This document shows, in pieces, positions 14,879 to 23,770 of a DNA stretch of 64,000 bases. This DNA is from Azophilus sp965220835 (GTDB taxonomy: Bacteria; Pseudomonadota; Gammaproteobacteria; Pseudomonadales; Azotimanducaceae). Where the stretch lies: assembly GCA_965220835.1 (NCBI GenBank), contig OZ244842.1:3534001-3598000 (forward strand), given 5' to 3'. Below the pieces are notes generated by a model, which was given only the letters and a program-made list of their open reading frames with translations, did no database searches and was not told where the DNA came from. Positions within the stretch are counted from its first letter, which is position 1, and every line of letters begins with the position of its first letter. The position numbers were made by a program, and so were the translations under genes.

Positions 14879-16804
14879 TTGAACGAGTTTCCGGGAAGGC
14901 GTTGCCTGGCGCTGGCGCTGACATTGCTGCTGTCGGCCGCCAGCCCACTGGCCGGCGGGGCGGTCGAAGCGTCGCGCTACGAACAGCGCCAGTCTTACCG
15001 CAAGGCGGTGGACTTGGTGCGTGCGGGCCAAGTGACGGCTGCCTTGAAGATCCAGCAGGAGCTAGGTGACTATGCCCTCGCGCCCTACATCACCTACCAT
15101 CGCTATCGGCTGCGCTTGAGCCGCCTGAGCGCGGCTGAGGTCAACGGCTTTCGGCGCGACTACCCGGACCTCCCAGGCGCCCAGCGCATCTTCCGGCAGT
15201 GGCTGCAGGCCTTGGCCGCACGTGGCCAGTGGCGCAACTTTCTCGAGCATCACGAGCCAACCGACAGCGTGGAGCTGCAATGCCTGCGCCTGCGGGCGCT
15301 GCACATCACCGGCCAACGGGAAGCCGCATTGGATGGTGTGGAAGCGCTCTGGACGGTGGGCAAGTCGCAACCCAAGGCCTGCGACACCATCTTTCAGATC
15401 TGGCAGCGTGAGCGGCTCGACGACGCCATCGCTTGGCAGCGCTTGGCCCTTGCTGTCAACGCCAACCAAAGGCAGCTGGCCCGCTACTTGGTGCGCTTTT
15501 TCTCGGCCACGGTGAGAGTTTGGGCGCAGGCCCTCTACGACGTGCACGTCAATCCCGCCCACATCGAGCGAACCAGCCGGTACCGTGCGGATCATGAGTG
15601 GTCCCGAGGCGTCATCGCCCACGGGTTGAAGCGGCTGGCCGGGCGGGACGCCGAAGCCGCCCGGGACGCTTGGTCGAAGTACCAGGTCAGCCACGGGTTT
15701 TCCGAAGCCGAGCGGCGCCCCATTGATGAAGCCATCGATGCCGCGCTGGCGGAAGCCGGGCTGCTGGACCGGGTGCCAACGGCGGAGGACTCGGCGGAAA
15801 CGGCCACTCGTTTCGCCCTTGCCTACCTCAAACAGCAAAACTGGCCGCTGCTCCAGGCTTGGATTGAGCGGATGCCGGAGGCGGAGCGCTTCAGCGACAA
15901 GTGGCAGTACTGGCTGGCTCGGGCCGTGGACGCCTCCCACGCGGGCTCTGAACGGGCACGGCTGGCCTACCGTTCATTGGCCGAAAAGCGCTCCTACTAC
16001 GGGTTCCTGGCGGCGCAACGGGCCGGTCTTGCCGTGCGGATGAACGATGCCTCAAGAGCCATTGGTGAAGCGGAGATGCAGCGGGCCCTTGCCATTCCTG
16101 CAGTCGGGCGCATGACCGAACTGTTCGCCGTCGGCGATGAGGTGAACGCCCGCCGGGAACTGCTCAGCGTCATTCCCCGGCTCAGCGTCGAAGAGCGCCG
16201 GGCCACCACCGCCATGGTGCAGCGCATCGGCCGACCCACCCTCGCCATTCACACCGCCAATCGGGCCCAGCTGCGCAATGACCTGCAGCTGCGGTTCCCC
16301 GTGCTGCACCAACCCCTGTTCGGGCAGGCCAGCCACGCCACCACCGTGCCGCTGCCGCTGCTGTTGGCATTCGCCCGCCAGGAAAGCGCCTTTGAGGCTG
16401 ATGCCCGCTCGTCGGCCAATGCCCGGGGCGTGCTGCAGATGCTCACCAGCACTGCACGGCTGGCGGCCAAGCGGGCTGGGCTGCCCGCACCGACCGCCAA
16501 TGACCTTTACGATCCGGCCATCAACATACCCCTTGGCGCCAGCCACATCGCTTGGCTGCTGCGGCGCTACGATGACGTGCTGCCGTTGGCGATGGCTGCC
16601 TACAATGCCGGTGAGCACCGCGTTGACCGCTGGATGCGCGAGCGTGCGGGCTTGACGCTTGACGTGTGGATTGACGCCATTCCCTTCCGGGAAACCCGAA
16701 ACTACGTTCACAACGTGCTGGCCTTCAACCAGATCTACGCCGCCCGCTTTGGCGATGAGAGGCCGATGCTGCCTAACCTCGACATGGAGGTGGTGCCGCG
16801 GTGA
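14879..16804 (+). CDS. slt: Soluble lytic murein transglycosylase (Slt70-like)
   Basis: A periplasmic enzyme that cleaves the MurNAc-GlcNAc bond of peptidoglycan, leaving 1,6-anhydro ends. The N-terminal ~430 residues form the helical U/L superhelix. The C-terminal SLT domain has the catalytic Glu502 in FARQESAF, followed by ARGVLQML and AYNAGEHRV, and ends with RNYVHNVLAFNQIY. There is no ATG in the right place. The TTG at 14879 gives a good signal peptide (RRCLALALTLLLSAASPLAGGA) and 641 residues, but it has no clear ribosome site, so the start is tentative and could be another TTG up to 14783. The stop overlaps the tatD start (GTGA). Confidence 0.92.
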   Translation: MNEFPGRRCLALALTLLLSAASPLAGGAVEASRYEQRQSYRKAVDLVRAGQVTAALKIQQELGDYALAPYITYHRYRLRLSRLSAAEVNGFRRDYPDLPGAQRIFRQWLQALAARGQWRNFLEHHEPTDSVELQCLRLRALHITGQREAALDGVEALWTVGKSQPKACDTIFQIWQRERLDDAIAWQRLALAVNANQRQLARYLVRFFSATVRVWAQALYDVHVNPAHIERTSRYRADHEWSRGVIAHGLKRLAGRDAEAARDAWSKYQVSHGFSEAERRPIDEAIDAALAEAGLLDRVPTAEDSAETATRFALAYLKQQNWPLLQAWIERMPEAERFSDKWQYWLARAVDASHAGSERARLAYRSLAEKRSYYGFLAAQRAGLAVRMNDASRAIGEAEMQRALAIPAVGRMTELFAVGDEVNARRELLSVIPRLSVEERRATTAMVQRIGRPTLAIHTANRAQLRNDLQLRFPVLHQPLFGQASHATTVPLPLLLAFARQESAFEADARSSANARGVLQMLTSTARLAAKRAGLPAPTANDLYDPAINIPLGASHIAWLLRRYDDVLPLAMAAYNAGEHRVDRWMRERAGLTLDVWIDAIPFRETRNYVHNVLAFNQIYAARFGDERPMLPNLDMEVVPR

Positions 16805-17604
16805 GCGAGGTTGAGCTGGTGGACATTGGCGTCAACCTGCTAAACGGGCAGTTCCACGACGACCTTGACGCCGTGCTGGCCCGCGCCAGAGCCGCCGGGC
16901 TCGGCCACATGATCGTCACCGGCACCAGCGTCGCGGACTCAGCGGCCGCCATCGAACTGTGCCGGGTCCATGGGGATCTCTCCTGCACGGTTGGCGTTCA
17001 CCCTCACCATGCCGCCAAGACGCTGGCTGAGGGCGGGGACTGGGTGGCGCATCTGCGGGCGATGGGCGGCCAAGAAACGGTCTGCGCCATCGGCGAGGCC
17101 GGGCTCGACTTCTACCGCAACTTCTCCCCGCCGCAAGCTCAGCACGCTGTGTTCGACGCCCAGATACGCTTGGCCGCCGAACTTGGCCTGCCGCTGTTCG
17201 TCCACGACCGGGACAGCGGCGGGGCAGTTTACGAGGCCTTGATGAGCCATGCCGAACAACTCAATGGCGTGGTGATCCACTGCTTCACAGGCGATGAAGC
17301 GGACCTGCAGCGCTATTTGGCAGCAGGCTTTTACATCGGCGTGACTGGCTGGGTCTGCGACCGCCGGCGTGGCGGGCGCCTGCGCGGCCTGATCCCGCAA
17401 ATTCCCCTGGATCGCCTGTTGATCGAAACCGATGCGCCCTTTCTGCTGCCCCATGGCGCCGCCAGCCCAACAGCCCACAAGCGGCGCAACGAACCCGCCT
17501 TGCTGCCCTTCATCGCCGGCGCCATCGCGGAACTGCGGGACCTGCCGGCGTCGGAGCTGGTCCGCCAAACCGCGGCCAACGCAAGGCGCCTGTTTCGCCT
17601 CTGA
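16801..17604 (+). CDS. tatD: TatD family metal-dependent deoxyribonuclease
   Basis: A 267-residue TIM-barrel hydrolase. Metal ligands are seen in GVHPHHA, GEAGLDFYR, HDRD, HCFTG and the closing ETDAPFLLP, which is the complete TatD signature. TatD proteins are 3'-5' exonucleases linked to DNA repair or fragmentation. The first ligand pair of the family (usually DxHxH) appears here as VDIGVNL, as in E. coli TatD itself. The GTG start overlaps the slt stop by 4 nt, implying translational coupling. Confidence 0.92.
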   Translation: MSEVELVDIGVNLLNGQFHDDLDAVLARARAAGLGHMIVTGTSVADSAAAIELCRVHGDLSCTVGVHPHHAAKTLAEGGDWVAHLRAMGGQETVCAIGEAGLDFYRNFSPPQAQHAVFDAQIRLAAELGLPLFVHDRDSGGAVYEALMSHAEQLNGVVIHCFTGDEADLQRYLAAGFYIGVTGWVCDRRRGGRLRGLIPQIPLDRLLIETDAPFLLPHGAASPTAHKRRNEPALLPFIAGAIAELRDLPASELVRQTAANARRLFRL

Positions 17605-17629
17605 TGGTGTCCTGGGCGGCCAGCACACG

Positions 17630-17881
17630 CTATTGCTCGTCAAGCAGCACGCTGGGGCCCAACAAGCCAATGACGGCATCCCGGTCGAAGGGCGAGTCGA
17701 TTTCCCGGCTCGCGAAGCGCAGCACGGGGATGCGTTCGCCATAGCGCTGCAGCAAGGCATCCTCGGTGGCCACATCCACCACACGCAAAGCCAGGCCGCT
17801 GAGTTCTGGCATACTCAGCAGCAGATCCAGCGCCTGCTCGCACAGGGTGCAGGCGCCGGTCGAGTAGAGAATCAACTCCAT
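17630..17881 (-). CDS. Glutaredoxin-like protein (DUF836 family)
   Basis: An 83-residue thioredoxin-fold protein starting MELILYSTGACTLCEQA, with a CTLC motif in the redox position at 11-14. The pattern continues LRVVDVATEDALLQRYGERIPVLR, including the cis-Pro segment RIPVL. This is the size and pattern of the DUF836 glutaredoxin-like family, whose function is not established. Its ATG shares bases with the ATG of the divergent C39-like gene (CATG at 17879-17882), so no intergenic space exists. Confidence 0.88.
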   Translation of the reverse strand: MELILYSTGACTLCEQALDLLLSMPELSGLALRVVDVATEDALLQRYGERIPVLRFASREIDSPFDRDAVIGLLGPSVLLDEQ

Positions 17882-18824
17882 GCTTGCATCATACCGCCAC
17901 GGCGACCGGGCCAGCGCCGCCAAGTACCCGTTGGCCACCGGCAACGCCTTGCCATGGCACGCAACGGCCGATGGTGCTTGGTGCGAGCTGGCCTTGCCGC
18001 CTTGCCCTGCCGCCCACATCATCGTGCCCAGCCTGTCCACGAATCTTGGGGATTGCGTCTACCAAGTGTCTTTGCGCACGGCCGACGACGGCTGGACTTT
18101 GCAGACCGTGCCGTCTTGGCCGGAAGCCCGCCGCCGGACCCGCGGCCGGTCAGCGAACGGCTTGGTCAGCACCCACATCGACTGCTTTCACACCGAAGCG
18201 GACCTGCCCGCCAGCCGCCTGCGGTTCACGCTGCACCAAGCGGAGCCGCCGCCGCGCCATTTGCTGGCCGTCTCGGTGCGTCCCCTCGTGATGCCTCCCC
18301 AAGCGCCCAAGGCAACGCGGGCGCTGGCTCCGCAGCCTCCTGTCATCAGCCAAATGCAAGGACCTCGCGCCATTCGGCAACGCATCTGCTCGCCCACGGC
18401 ATTGGCGATGACCCTAAAGGCGCTGGATGCCGGCATTGACTGGCTTGAGGTGGTGGCGCAGTGCTTCGACCAACGCACCCAATCCTACGGCTGCTGGCCG
18501 ATGGCCATCCGCTGCGCCGCCGGCTTTGGCCGGCTTGGGGCGGTGGAGGCGCTGCCCAGTTGGGAGCCAGCACTCCAGGTGCTGCGCTGCGGCCTGCCCA
18601 TCGTCGCCAGCATTGACTTCGCCGCGGGCGAGCTGCCCGGCGCGCCGCTTTCCAAGACCGCAGGCCACTTGGTAACCTGTTACGGCGTTGACGGCGATGC
18701 AGTGCTGGTCAACGATCCGGCGGCCGACGAAGCGGCAGGCGTGTCCCGCCGCTATGACATCGAAGCCTTCAGCCACGCATGGCTGCACCGCCGGGGAGCG
18801 GCTTACATCATACCGGTGACGTAG
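17880..18824 (+). CDS. Peptidase C39-like family protein
   Basis: A 314-residue protein. The C-terminal half has a papain-like C39 pattern: catalytic Cys in RICSPTALAMTLKAL, then SYGCWPMAIRCAA, His in KTAGHLVTCYGV and Asp in LVNDPAADEAAGVSRRYD. The N-terminal ~140 residues form a β-rich domain (IVPSLSTNLGDCVYQVSL). C39-like proteins of this kind are predicted cysteine peptidases; no signal peptide is visible. The start ATG overlaps that of the divergent glutaredoxin-like gene, so the true start may be slightly downstream, although no better in-frame start is apparent. Confidence 0.82.
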   Translation: MLASYRHGDRASAAKYPLATGNALPWHATADGAWCELALPPCPAAHIIVPSLSTNLGDCVYQVSLRTADDGWTLQTVPSWPEARRRTRGRSANGLVSTHIDCFHTEADLPASRLRFTLHQAEPPPRHLLAVSVRPLVMPPQAPKATRALAPQPPVISQMQGPRAIRQRICSPTALAMTLKALDAGIDWLEVVAQCFDQRTQSYGCWPMAIRCAAGFGRLGAVEALPSWEPALQVLRCGLPIVASIDFAAGELPGAPLSKTAGHLVTCYGVDGDAVLVNDPAADEAAGVSRRYDIEAFSHAWLHRRGAAYIIPVT

Positions 18825-18946
18825 CGGGCTAACCGTGTACAGGCAGGAAGGCCCATCCTAGGGGGATTGCGAGCCACCGGCCTTGGATCGGGCAATTGGC
18901 GTGGGCATTCTGTCGGGAGGCCAGAAACTTGGTTCGTGGATTTGCG

Positions 18947-19162
18947 ATGAAGCACTTGGCGTGGTTCCTGCTGCTGGCGGCCGGCTTTGGCCTGACCACG
19001 GCCGGGTTGATGCTCTGGCACGATCGGGGCTTCACCTTCAACGGCATGTGGCAGCTTGACGACGGCCTGCATCCGCTGTACTTGCTGATCCTCGGCATTG
19101 CCATGATTCCGCCGGCGCTGGCTGAGATCATCCTGCTTGAGCAGCGCCGCGACGATGGCTGA
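18947..19162 (+). CDS. Small membrane protein with two helices, unknown function
   Basis: A 71-residue protein (MKHLAWFLLLAAGFGL...) with two hydrophobic segments separated by HDRGFTFNGMWQLDDGLHP and ending EIILLEQRRDDG. No family is recognised. It overlaps the start of the rimJ-like gene by 8 nt (ATGGCTGA), so it is probably translated and co-transcribed with it. An earlier in-frame start at 18896 is possible. Confidence 0.6.
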   Translation: MKHLAWFLLLAAGFGLTTAGLMLWHDRGFTFNGMWQLDDGLHPLYLLILGIAMIPPALAEIILLEQRRDDG

Positions 19163-19706
19163 GGCTAGGGCTGAGCCTGCTGAGCGGCGGGTGTACCTGC
19201 GCCCGGTCAGCCGCCGGGACCGGGATGAGTTCATCACCGTCATGCGTCGAAGCGCATCATTGCACGAGCCGTGGATCCACCCGCCCATCACCCGCGATGC
19301 CTTCAGCCGCTACCTGAAGCGCCTGGAGCAGGACGACCATGTGGGCCTATTGGCCATCGAGAAGGAAACCGAAGCCATCGTCGGATGCTTCAACCTCAAC
19401 AACATCGTGCGCGGTTCTTTTCTGAGCGCCACCCTCGGTTATTATGCCGCCCAACCTTACGCGGGACGCGGCTACATGCAGGAGGGTCTTGAATTGGTCA
19501 TTGCATGGGCCGTGGAAAAACTGGGCCTGCACCGCTTGGAGGCAAACATCCAACCACGCAACGAACGATCCATCGCCTTGGTGAGGCGTTGCGGCTTCAA
19601 ACGGGAGGGTGTCTCGCCAAGCTACTTGTTCATTGCCGGCGCTTGGCGGGACCATGAGCGCTGGGCTTGGCTTGACCGGCGCCACGGCCTGCGTCCGCCA
19701 TTGTGA
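19155..19706 (+). CDS. GNAT N-acetyltransferase, RimJ/RimL type
   Basis: A 183-residue acetyltransferase. The acetyl-CoA binding region is visible as GYYAAQPYAGRGYMQEGLELVI, preceded by GCFNLNNIVRGSF and followed by LHRLEANIQPRNERSIALVRRCGFKREG, the standard RimJ/RimL pattern. RimJ acetylates the N-terminal Ala of ribosomal protein S5, but paralogues differ in substrate, so the symbol is withheld. The ATG overlaps the upstream membrane-protein stop by 8 nt, and its own stop overlaps the GTG of the next gene. Confidence 0.9.
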   Translation: MAEARAEPAERRVYLRPVSRRDRDEFITVMRRSASLHEPWIHPPITRDAFSRYLKRLEQDDHVGLLAIEKETEAIVGCFNLNNIVRGSFLSATLGYYAAQPYAGRGYMQEGLELVIAWAVEKLGLHRLEANIQPRNERSIALVRRCGFKREGVSPSYLFIAGAWRDHERWAWLDRRHGLRPPL

Positions 19707-21592
19707 CGCCTTACGGCACTTGGCCTTCGCCGATCACGCCGCGCCTAGTGGCCGAATCGGCGGTCGGCATTGGCGATCCCCAGGTCAGCGGCGGCGCCGC
19801 CTACTGGCTGGAATCGCGCCCCGCCGAAGGGGGCCGCGTCACCCTGTTCAAGCAGCTGGGAAAGCAGGCTACTGAGCTCACGCCAGGCACCTTCAGCGTC
19901 AGGAGCCGGGTCCATGAGTACGGCGGTGGCGCCTACCTGCCCACCGACAGCGGCGTCTTCTTCGTCAACGACCGCGGCCAGAACATCCATCGGATTGCCC
20001 CGGACGGCGGCATCAGCCCGGTCACGGACTCCCCCTCCAGCGTGCGCTACGCAGACCTCTGCTTCGATGCCACCCGCCGCCGGCTGATCGCCGTCACCGA
20101 GATTCACGGCGATGGCGAGCCGCAGAACGCCCTTGCCACGATCAGCATCGACGATGGCCACGTGGCCTTGCTGCACCAAGGCCATGACTTCTACTCAGCA
20201 CCCCGGCTTTCGGCCGACGGCCAGGAATTGCTGTTCATCGCTTGGGACCATCCGAACATGCCGTGGGATGGCACCCAACTGCTGCGTTGCCGCTTGGACG
20301 GGCAAGGCATCGGCGAGGCCGCCGTGATTGCCGGCGGCGCTCGGGAATCGGTGATGCAACCAAGTTGGACGCCGGATGGCGCGGTGCTCTACATCAGCGA
20401 CCGCAGTGGCTACTGGAACCTCCATCGGCTGGACGAATCCGGGGACGAGCCCGTATTGGCCGACGATGCGGACTGGGGCGGCCCGGCGTGGCAATTCGGC
20501 CAACGCAGCTACGCCTGCCTTGACGAACGTTTCATCGCCGCCTGCCGGCACGGGCAAGGCGGGCAGGACTTGGTGCTGGTTGATCGGCAAAGCGGCTTCG
20601 CCAGCCCGTTGCTGGAAGGCACCGCCGGGTGCGGTCAGCTTTCGGTTCACGGGAACGACATCTACTTTCTGGCTGCCTACAGCGACCGGCCCACCGAGTT
20701 CGTCCGCTTGAACCCAGGCACCGGCGCCACCACCACGGTGGCCAAGCCAGCGCCGCCGGACGTGAACCGGGCCCATTTCATCGCCGCGGAGCGCATCGCC
20801 TACCCAACGCGGGACGGCGAGCGGGCCTACGCCTACCTCTACCGACCCCACAATCCCGATCACGCCAGCGAGGGCGAAAAGCCGCCCCTCTTGACGCTTT
20901 GCCACGGCGGGCCAACCGGGGCGGCATCGCCGGCGCTCAGGCTGCTTGTGCAGTTCTACACCAGCCGGGGCTGGCTGGTGGTGGACGTGGACTACCGCGG
21001 CAGCACCGGCTATGGACGCGCTTACCGGGAGGCCCTGAACGGCCGCTGGGGCGAACTGGACCTCAGTGATTGCGAAGACGCCGTGTACCACCTTGCCGCC
21101 CAAGGCGAGGCCGACCCGGCCCGCGCGGCGATCCGCGGCGGCAGCGCGGGCGGCTACACGGTGCTGCGCGCCCTCACCGCAGGCAGCGTGTTTCGGGCCG
21201 GCGCCAGCCACTACGGCATTGGCGACCTCTCCGCCCTGGCCCGCGACACCCACAAGTTCGAGTCCCGCTACCTCGATGCGCTGCTCGGTTCGGACGAGGC
21301 GCTCACTGAGCGCTCACCCATCAACCACCTCGACGGCCTGAACTGCCCGGTGATCTTCTTCCAGGGCGCCGAGGACCGCATCGTGCCGCCCAATCAGGCC
21401 CAAGCCATGGTTTCGGCGTTGCGCGCCAAGGGCCTGCCGGTTGCCTACATCGAGTATCCCGGCGAGGGGCACGGTTTTCGGGATGGTGCCAACATCGCCC
21501 ACAGCATTGGCGCGGAATATGCTTTCTTCTGCCGAGTCTTCGGCCTGCCCGTGCCTGACGGGCTGCCGAACATTGAGGTGGAGAGCCTGTGA
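19703..21592 (+). CDS. S9 family (prolyl oligopeptidase-type) serine peptidase
   Basis: A 629-residue protein with an N-terminal β-propeller (repeated blades such as SADGQELLFIAWD and TPDGAVLYISDRSG) and a C-terminal α/β-hydrolase. The oxyanion segment is LCHGGPTG and the triad is Ser481 (GGSAGGY), Asp558 (AEDRIVP) and His590 (GEGHGF). No signal peptide is seen. Such enzymes act on short peptides as dipeptidyl, acylaminoacyl or oligopeptidases. It overlaps rimJ-like (GTGA at 19703) and ddl (GTGA at 21589), so the three form a coupled operon. Confidence 0.92.
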   Translation: MTPYGTWPSPITPRLVAESAVGIGDPQVSGGAAYWLESRPAEGGRVTLFKQLGKQATELTPGTFSVRSRVHEYGGGAYLPTDSGVFFVNDRGQNIHRIAPDGGISPVTDSPSSVRYADLCFDATRRRLIAVTEIHGDGEPQNALATISIDDGHVALLHQGHDFYSAPRLSADGQELLFIAWDHPNMPWDGTQLLRCRLDGQGIGEAAVIAGGARESVMQPSWTPDGAVLYISDRSGYWNLHRLDESGDEPVLADDADWGGPAWQFGQRSYACLDERFIAACRHGQGGQDLVLVDRQSGFASPLLEGTAGCGQLSVHGNDIYFLAAYSDRPTEFVRLNPGTGATTTVAKPAPPDVNRAHFIAAERIAYPTRDGERAYAYLYRPHNPDHASEGEKPPLLTLCHGGPTGAASPALRLLVQFYTSRGWLVVDVDYRGSTGYGRAYREALNGRWGELDLSDCEDAVYHLAAQGEADPARAAIRGGSAGGYTVLRALTAGSVFRAGASHYGIGDLSALARDTHKFESRYLDALLGSDEALTERSPINHLDGLNCPVIFFQGAEDRIVPPNQAQAMVSALRAKGLPVAYIEYPGEGHGFRDGANIAHSIGAEYAFFCRVFGLPVPDGLPNIEVESL

Positions 21593-22530
21593 GCGAAGCC
21601 TGCGATGTGATCGTGCTGCAGGGCGGCCAGTCGCTGGAAGCCGAGATTTCCCGCGTGTCCGCCGGCCAAGTGGCCGCTGGCCTGGAAGCTGCCGGGCACC
21701 GCGTCACGCTCTTGGAAGTGGACCGGGATGCGCCGGCACAGCTGGCCCAGGCGCGCCCGGATGTGGTGTTTCCCGCCCTGCACGGCCCTCCCGGAGAGGA
21801 TGGCACAGTGCAGGGGCTGCTGGACATATTGCAGTTGCCTTATGTGGGCGGCGGCGTGGCTGCCAGCGCGGCGGCGATGGACAAAGTCTGCGCCAAGGCC
21901 CTATTCCGCCGCGCCGGGTTGCCGGTGGCCGATGATGTGATCCTCTTTCCAGGCAGCGCCGCCGAGGACGCCGCCGCGCGCATCATCGACACCCTAGGCG
22001 ATCAACTGGTCATCAAACCGTCCGCACAGGGCAGCGCCATCGGTGTCGCACGGCTGCCCAAGGCCACCGATATTGCCGCCGCCGTGGCCGACGGGTTGAA
22101 GCTCGGCAGCGTCATCGTCGAGCCGTTCGTCACCGGGCGCGAGATCACCGTCGGCGTGCTCGATCTCCACGGCCAAGCGCCGCGCGCCTTCCCGGTGATC
22201 GAAATCCGCACCGCGCCGGGGGAGTGGTACGATGCCGTGAACCGCTACCAAGCCGGTGCCAGCGAGCACGTCATCCCCGCCCCGCTGCCCGCCGCCGTCA
22301 ACGCCGAGCTGCAGCGCATCGCCATCGCCGCCCATCGGGCATTGGGATTGCGGGATCTGTCGCGAGCCGATTTCATCGTCGGCAACGACGAAGACATCCA
22401 CCTGCTTGAAGTCAACTCCCTGCCGGGCATGACGCCCACCAGCCTCTACCCCGACGGAGCGAGGGCGGATGGCTTGGCGTTTCCCCAGTTGCTGGATGCC
22501 TTGGTGCGGAGCGCTTTGGAACGGGGGTAG
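21589..22530 (+). CDS. ddl: D-alanine--D-alanine ligase
   Basis: A 313-residue ATP-grasp ligase that forms D-Ala-D-Ala for peptidoglycan. Motifs: PALHGPPGEDGTVQG, KPSAQGSAIGVA (phosphate-binding loop), VEPFVTGREITVGVL, and the closing LLEVNSLPGMTPTSLYPD, with Asn and Glu ligands for Mg2+. It is not in the usual dcw/ftsQ setting but sits behind a serine peptidase gene with a 4-nt overlap. An additional Ddl may exist elsewhere in the genome. Confidence 0.93.
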   Translation: MSEACDVIVLQGGQSLEAEISRVSAGQVAAGLEAAGHRVTLLEVDRDAPAQLAQARPDVVFPALHGPPGEDGTVQGLLDILQLPYVGGGVAASAAAMDKVCAKALFRRAGLPVADDVILFPGSAAEDAAARIIDTLGDQLVIKPSAQGSAIGVARLPKATDIAAAVADGLKLGSVIVEPFVTGREITVGVLDLHGQAPRAFPVIEIRTAPGEWYDAVNRYQAGASEHVIPAPLPAAVNAELQRIAIAAHRALGLRDLSRADFIVGNDEDIHLLEVNSLPGMTPTSLYPDGARADGLAFPQLLDALVRSALERG

Positions 22531-22544
22531 GGGTTGGAGGGCCA

Positions 22545-23099
22545 GTGGCGCGAATAGGAGCGCGAGTCGAACCCGACAGGACCGCAAGTGCAATGGCCAC
22601 AGATAGTGGAGAGTGTGACCCCAACGATTGGTCGGAAGTGCCGACGTTGCTTGGAGAACTGTATCGCGTCGTCAATCGTCTGGAGGCTCTTTTCCCGGGT
22701 CGCCGATTCACGCTGGATGGGCATCTAGTCGGCAGTATCGGAGAAGTCGTTGCCGCCCGGATGTTCGGGCTTGAGTTGCTTCCTGCTACCACGCCAGAGC
22801 ACGATGCCATCACAACTGACAATGGAACTCGGGTTCAGATCAAACTCACGCAAAGGGACCGCGTCGCCCTCACAGCGGATCCAAGACATCTGTTGGTTCT
22901 GAAGCTAACCGCCGATCTGCGTGTGGAAGTCATCTACAACGGTTGCGGGGCTACACCGTGGTTGAACGCGGGCAGGATGCAGAAAAACGGCCAGCGACAA
23001 ATCTCGCTGTCGAAGCTCCGAGGACTAGACGAGGATGTCCCTGACTCAGACCGCCTTCCAATTCTCAATCGAGTGAGTCTGCACCAAACCGACGAGTGA
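22545..23099 (+). CDS. DUF6998-type protein of unknown function
   Basis: A 184-residue protein containing LFPGRRFTLDGHLVGSIGEVVAARMFGLELLP, then EHDAITTDNGTRVQIKLTQ, a pattern I recognise as the DUF6998 domain. The E...D...QIK spacing recalls the PD-(D/E)xK nuclease fold, but this is only a resemblance. The GTG at 22545 is supported by GGAGG 4 nt upstream; an ATG at 22593 is an alternative. The gene is visibly less GC-rich than its neighbours, which may indicate recent acquisition. It follows ddl by 14 nt. Confidence 0.65.
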   Translation: MARIGARVEPDRTASAMATDSGECDPNDWSEVPTLLGELYRVVNRLEALFPGRRFTLDGHLVGSIGEVVAARMFGLELLPATTPEHDAITTDNGTRVQIKLTQRDRVALTADPRHLLVLKLTADLRVEVIYNGCGATPWLNAGRMQKNGQRQISLSKLRGLDEDVPDSDRLPILNRVSLHQTDE

Positions 23100-23237
23100 T
23101 GCTGTTTCTTCATTCCCCCTGATGCCCGTGTTCCTTCAAACGCGAAAACAGTCCATTTGCGCAGTCGACTCGTCGTTTAGCGACGGAGCAACCCCGGAAT
23201 CAACACCATGGCGTTGCTTTCTTGATGCTGTGCAATC

Positions 23238-23750
23238 TCAAGTCTCTGGCCACAGCGTGGGAGCCACGGAGTACGGCAAGTAAAGCGGGTGCTTGGGATG
23301 GCCCGCTTTGGTCAGGCCGAGATGGAAGAGGGCGCGGTCGCTGTGGCGCATAAGGTCCTCGACCGCCGAGCCTCGGCCGTGCAAGGCGCCATGATTGCCC
23401 CAGCCGCAGATGACTTGATCCGCCCAATGGCAGGCTTCAACCAAGACGTCATCGGTTTCCTGCCCCACCGGTGCGGCTGCCGCCCGCAGTTGCTGTGGAT
23501 CAGTGGCCCGCCAGGCAAAGAGATTGCAGACTCGATAGGCTCCAAAGCCCATGCGCTGGGCCCGACGCTCCACCCGCTCGATGGTCGCGTCGTTCGCCAA
23601 TTCGGTGGCGGTTGAGGGATTGAGCATGACGAACAGCGCCTTGGGGCCGGCCGGCGCCCAAGTGCGCGTGAGATCGTAACGGTACTGCTCGCACGGGGAG
23701 TACCGTGCGACCGAGACGCGGCCCACGCGCTCGTGGCGGCGGACGATCAT
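23238..23750 (-). CDS. DUF1643 domain protein
   Basis: A 170-residue protein with the DUF1643 pattern: YRYDLTRTW, then ALFVMLNPSTATELANDATIERVERRAQ, GFGAYRVCNLFAWRATDP, and VICGWGNHGALHGRG. The family's function is unknown. The start at 23750 (MIVRRHERVGRV) is the ATG nearest the domain. The reading frame stays open far upstream through the amt gene in another frame, but that extension is a composition artefact. It begins 20 nt after the amt stop on the same strand. Confidence 0.85.
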   Translation of the reverse strand: MIVRRHERVGRVSVARYSPCEQYRYDLTRTWAPAGPKALFVMLNPSTATELANDATIERVERRAQRMGFGAYRVCNLFAWRATDPQQLRAAAAPVGQETDDVLVEACHWADQVICGWGNHGALHGRGSAVEDLMRHSDRALFHLGLTKAGHPKHPLYLPYSVAPTLWPET

Positions 23751-23770
23751 CCGCACGGACCGGACAGACC

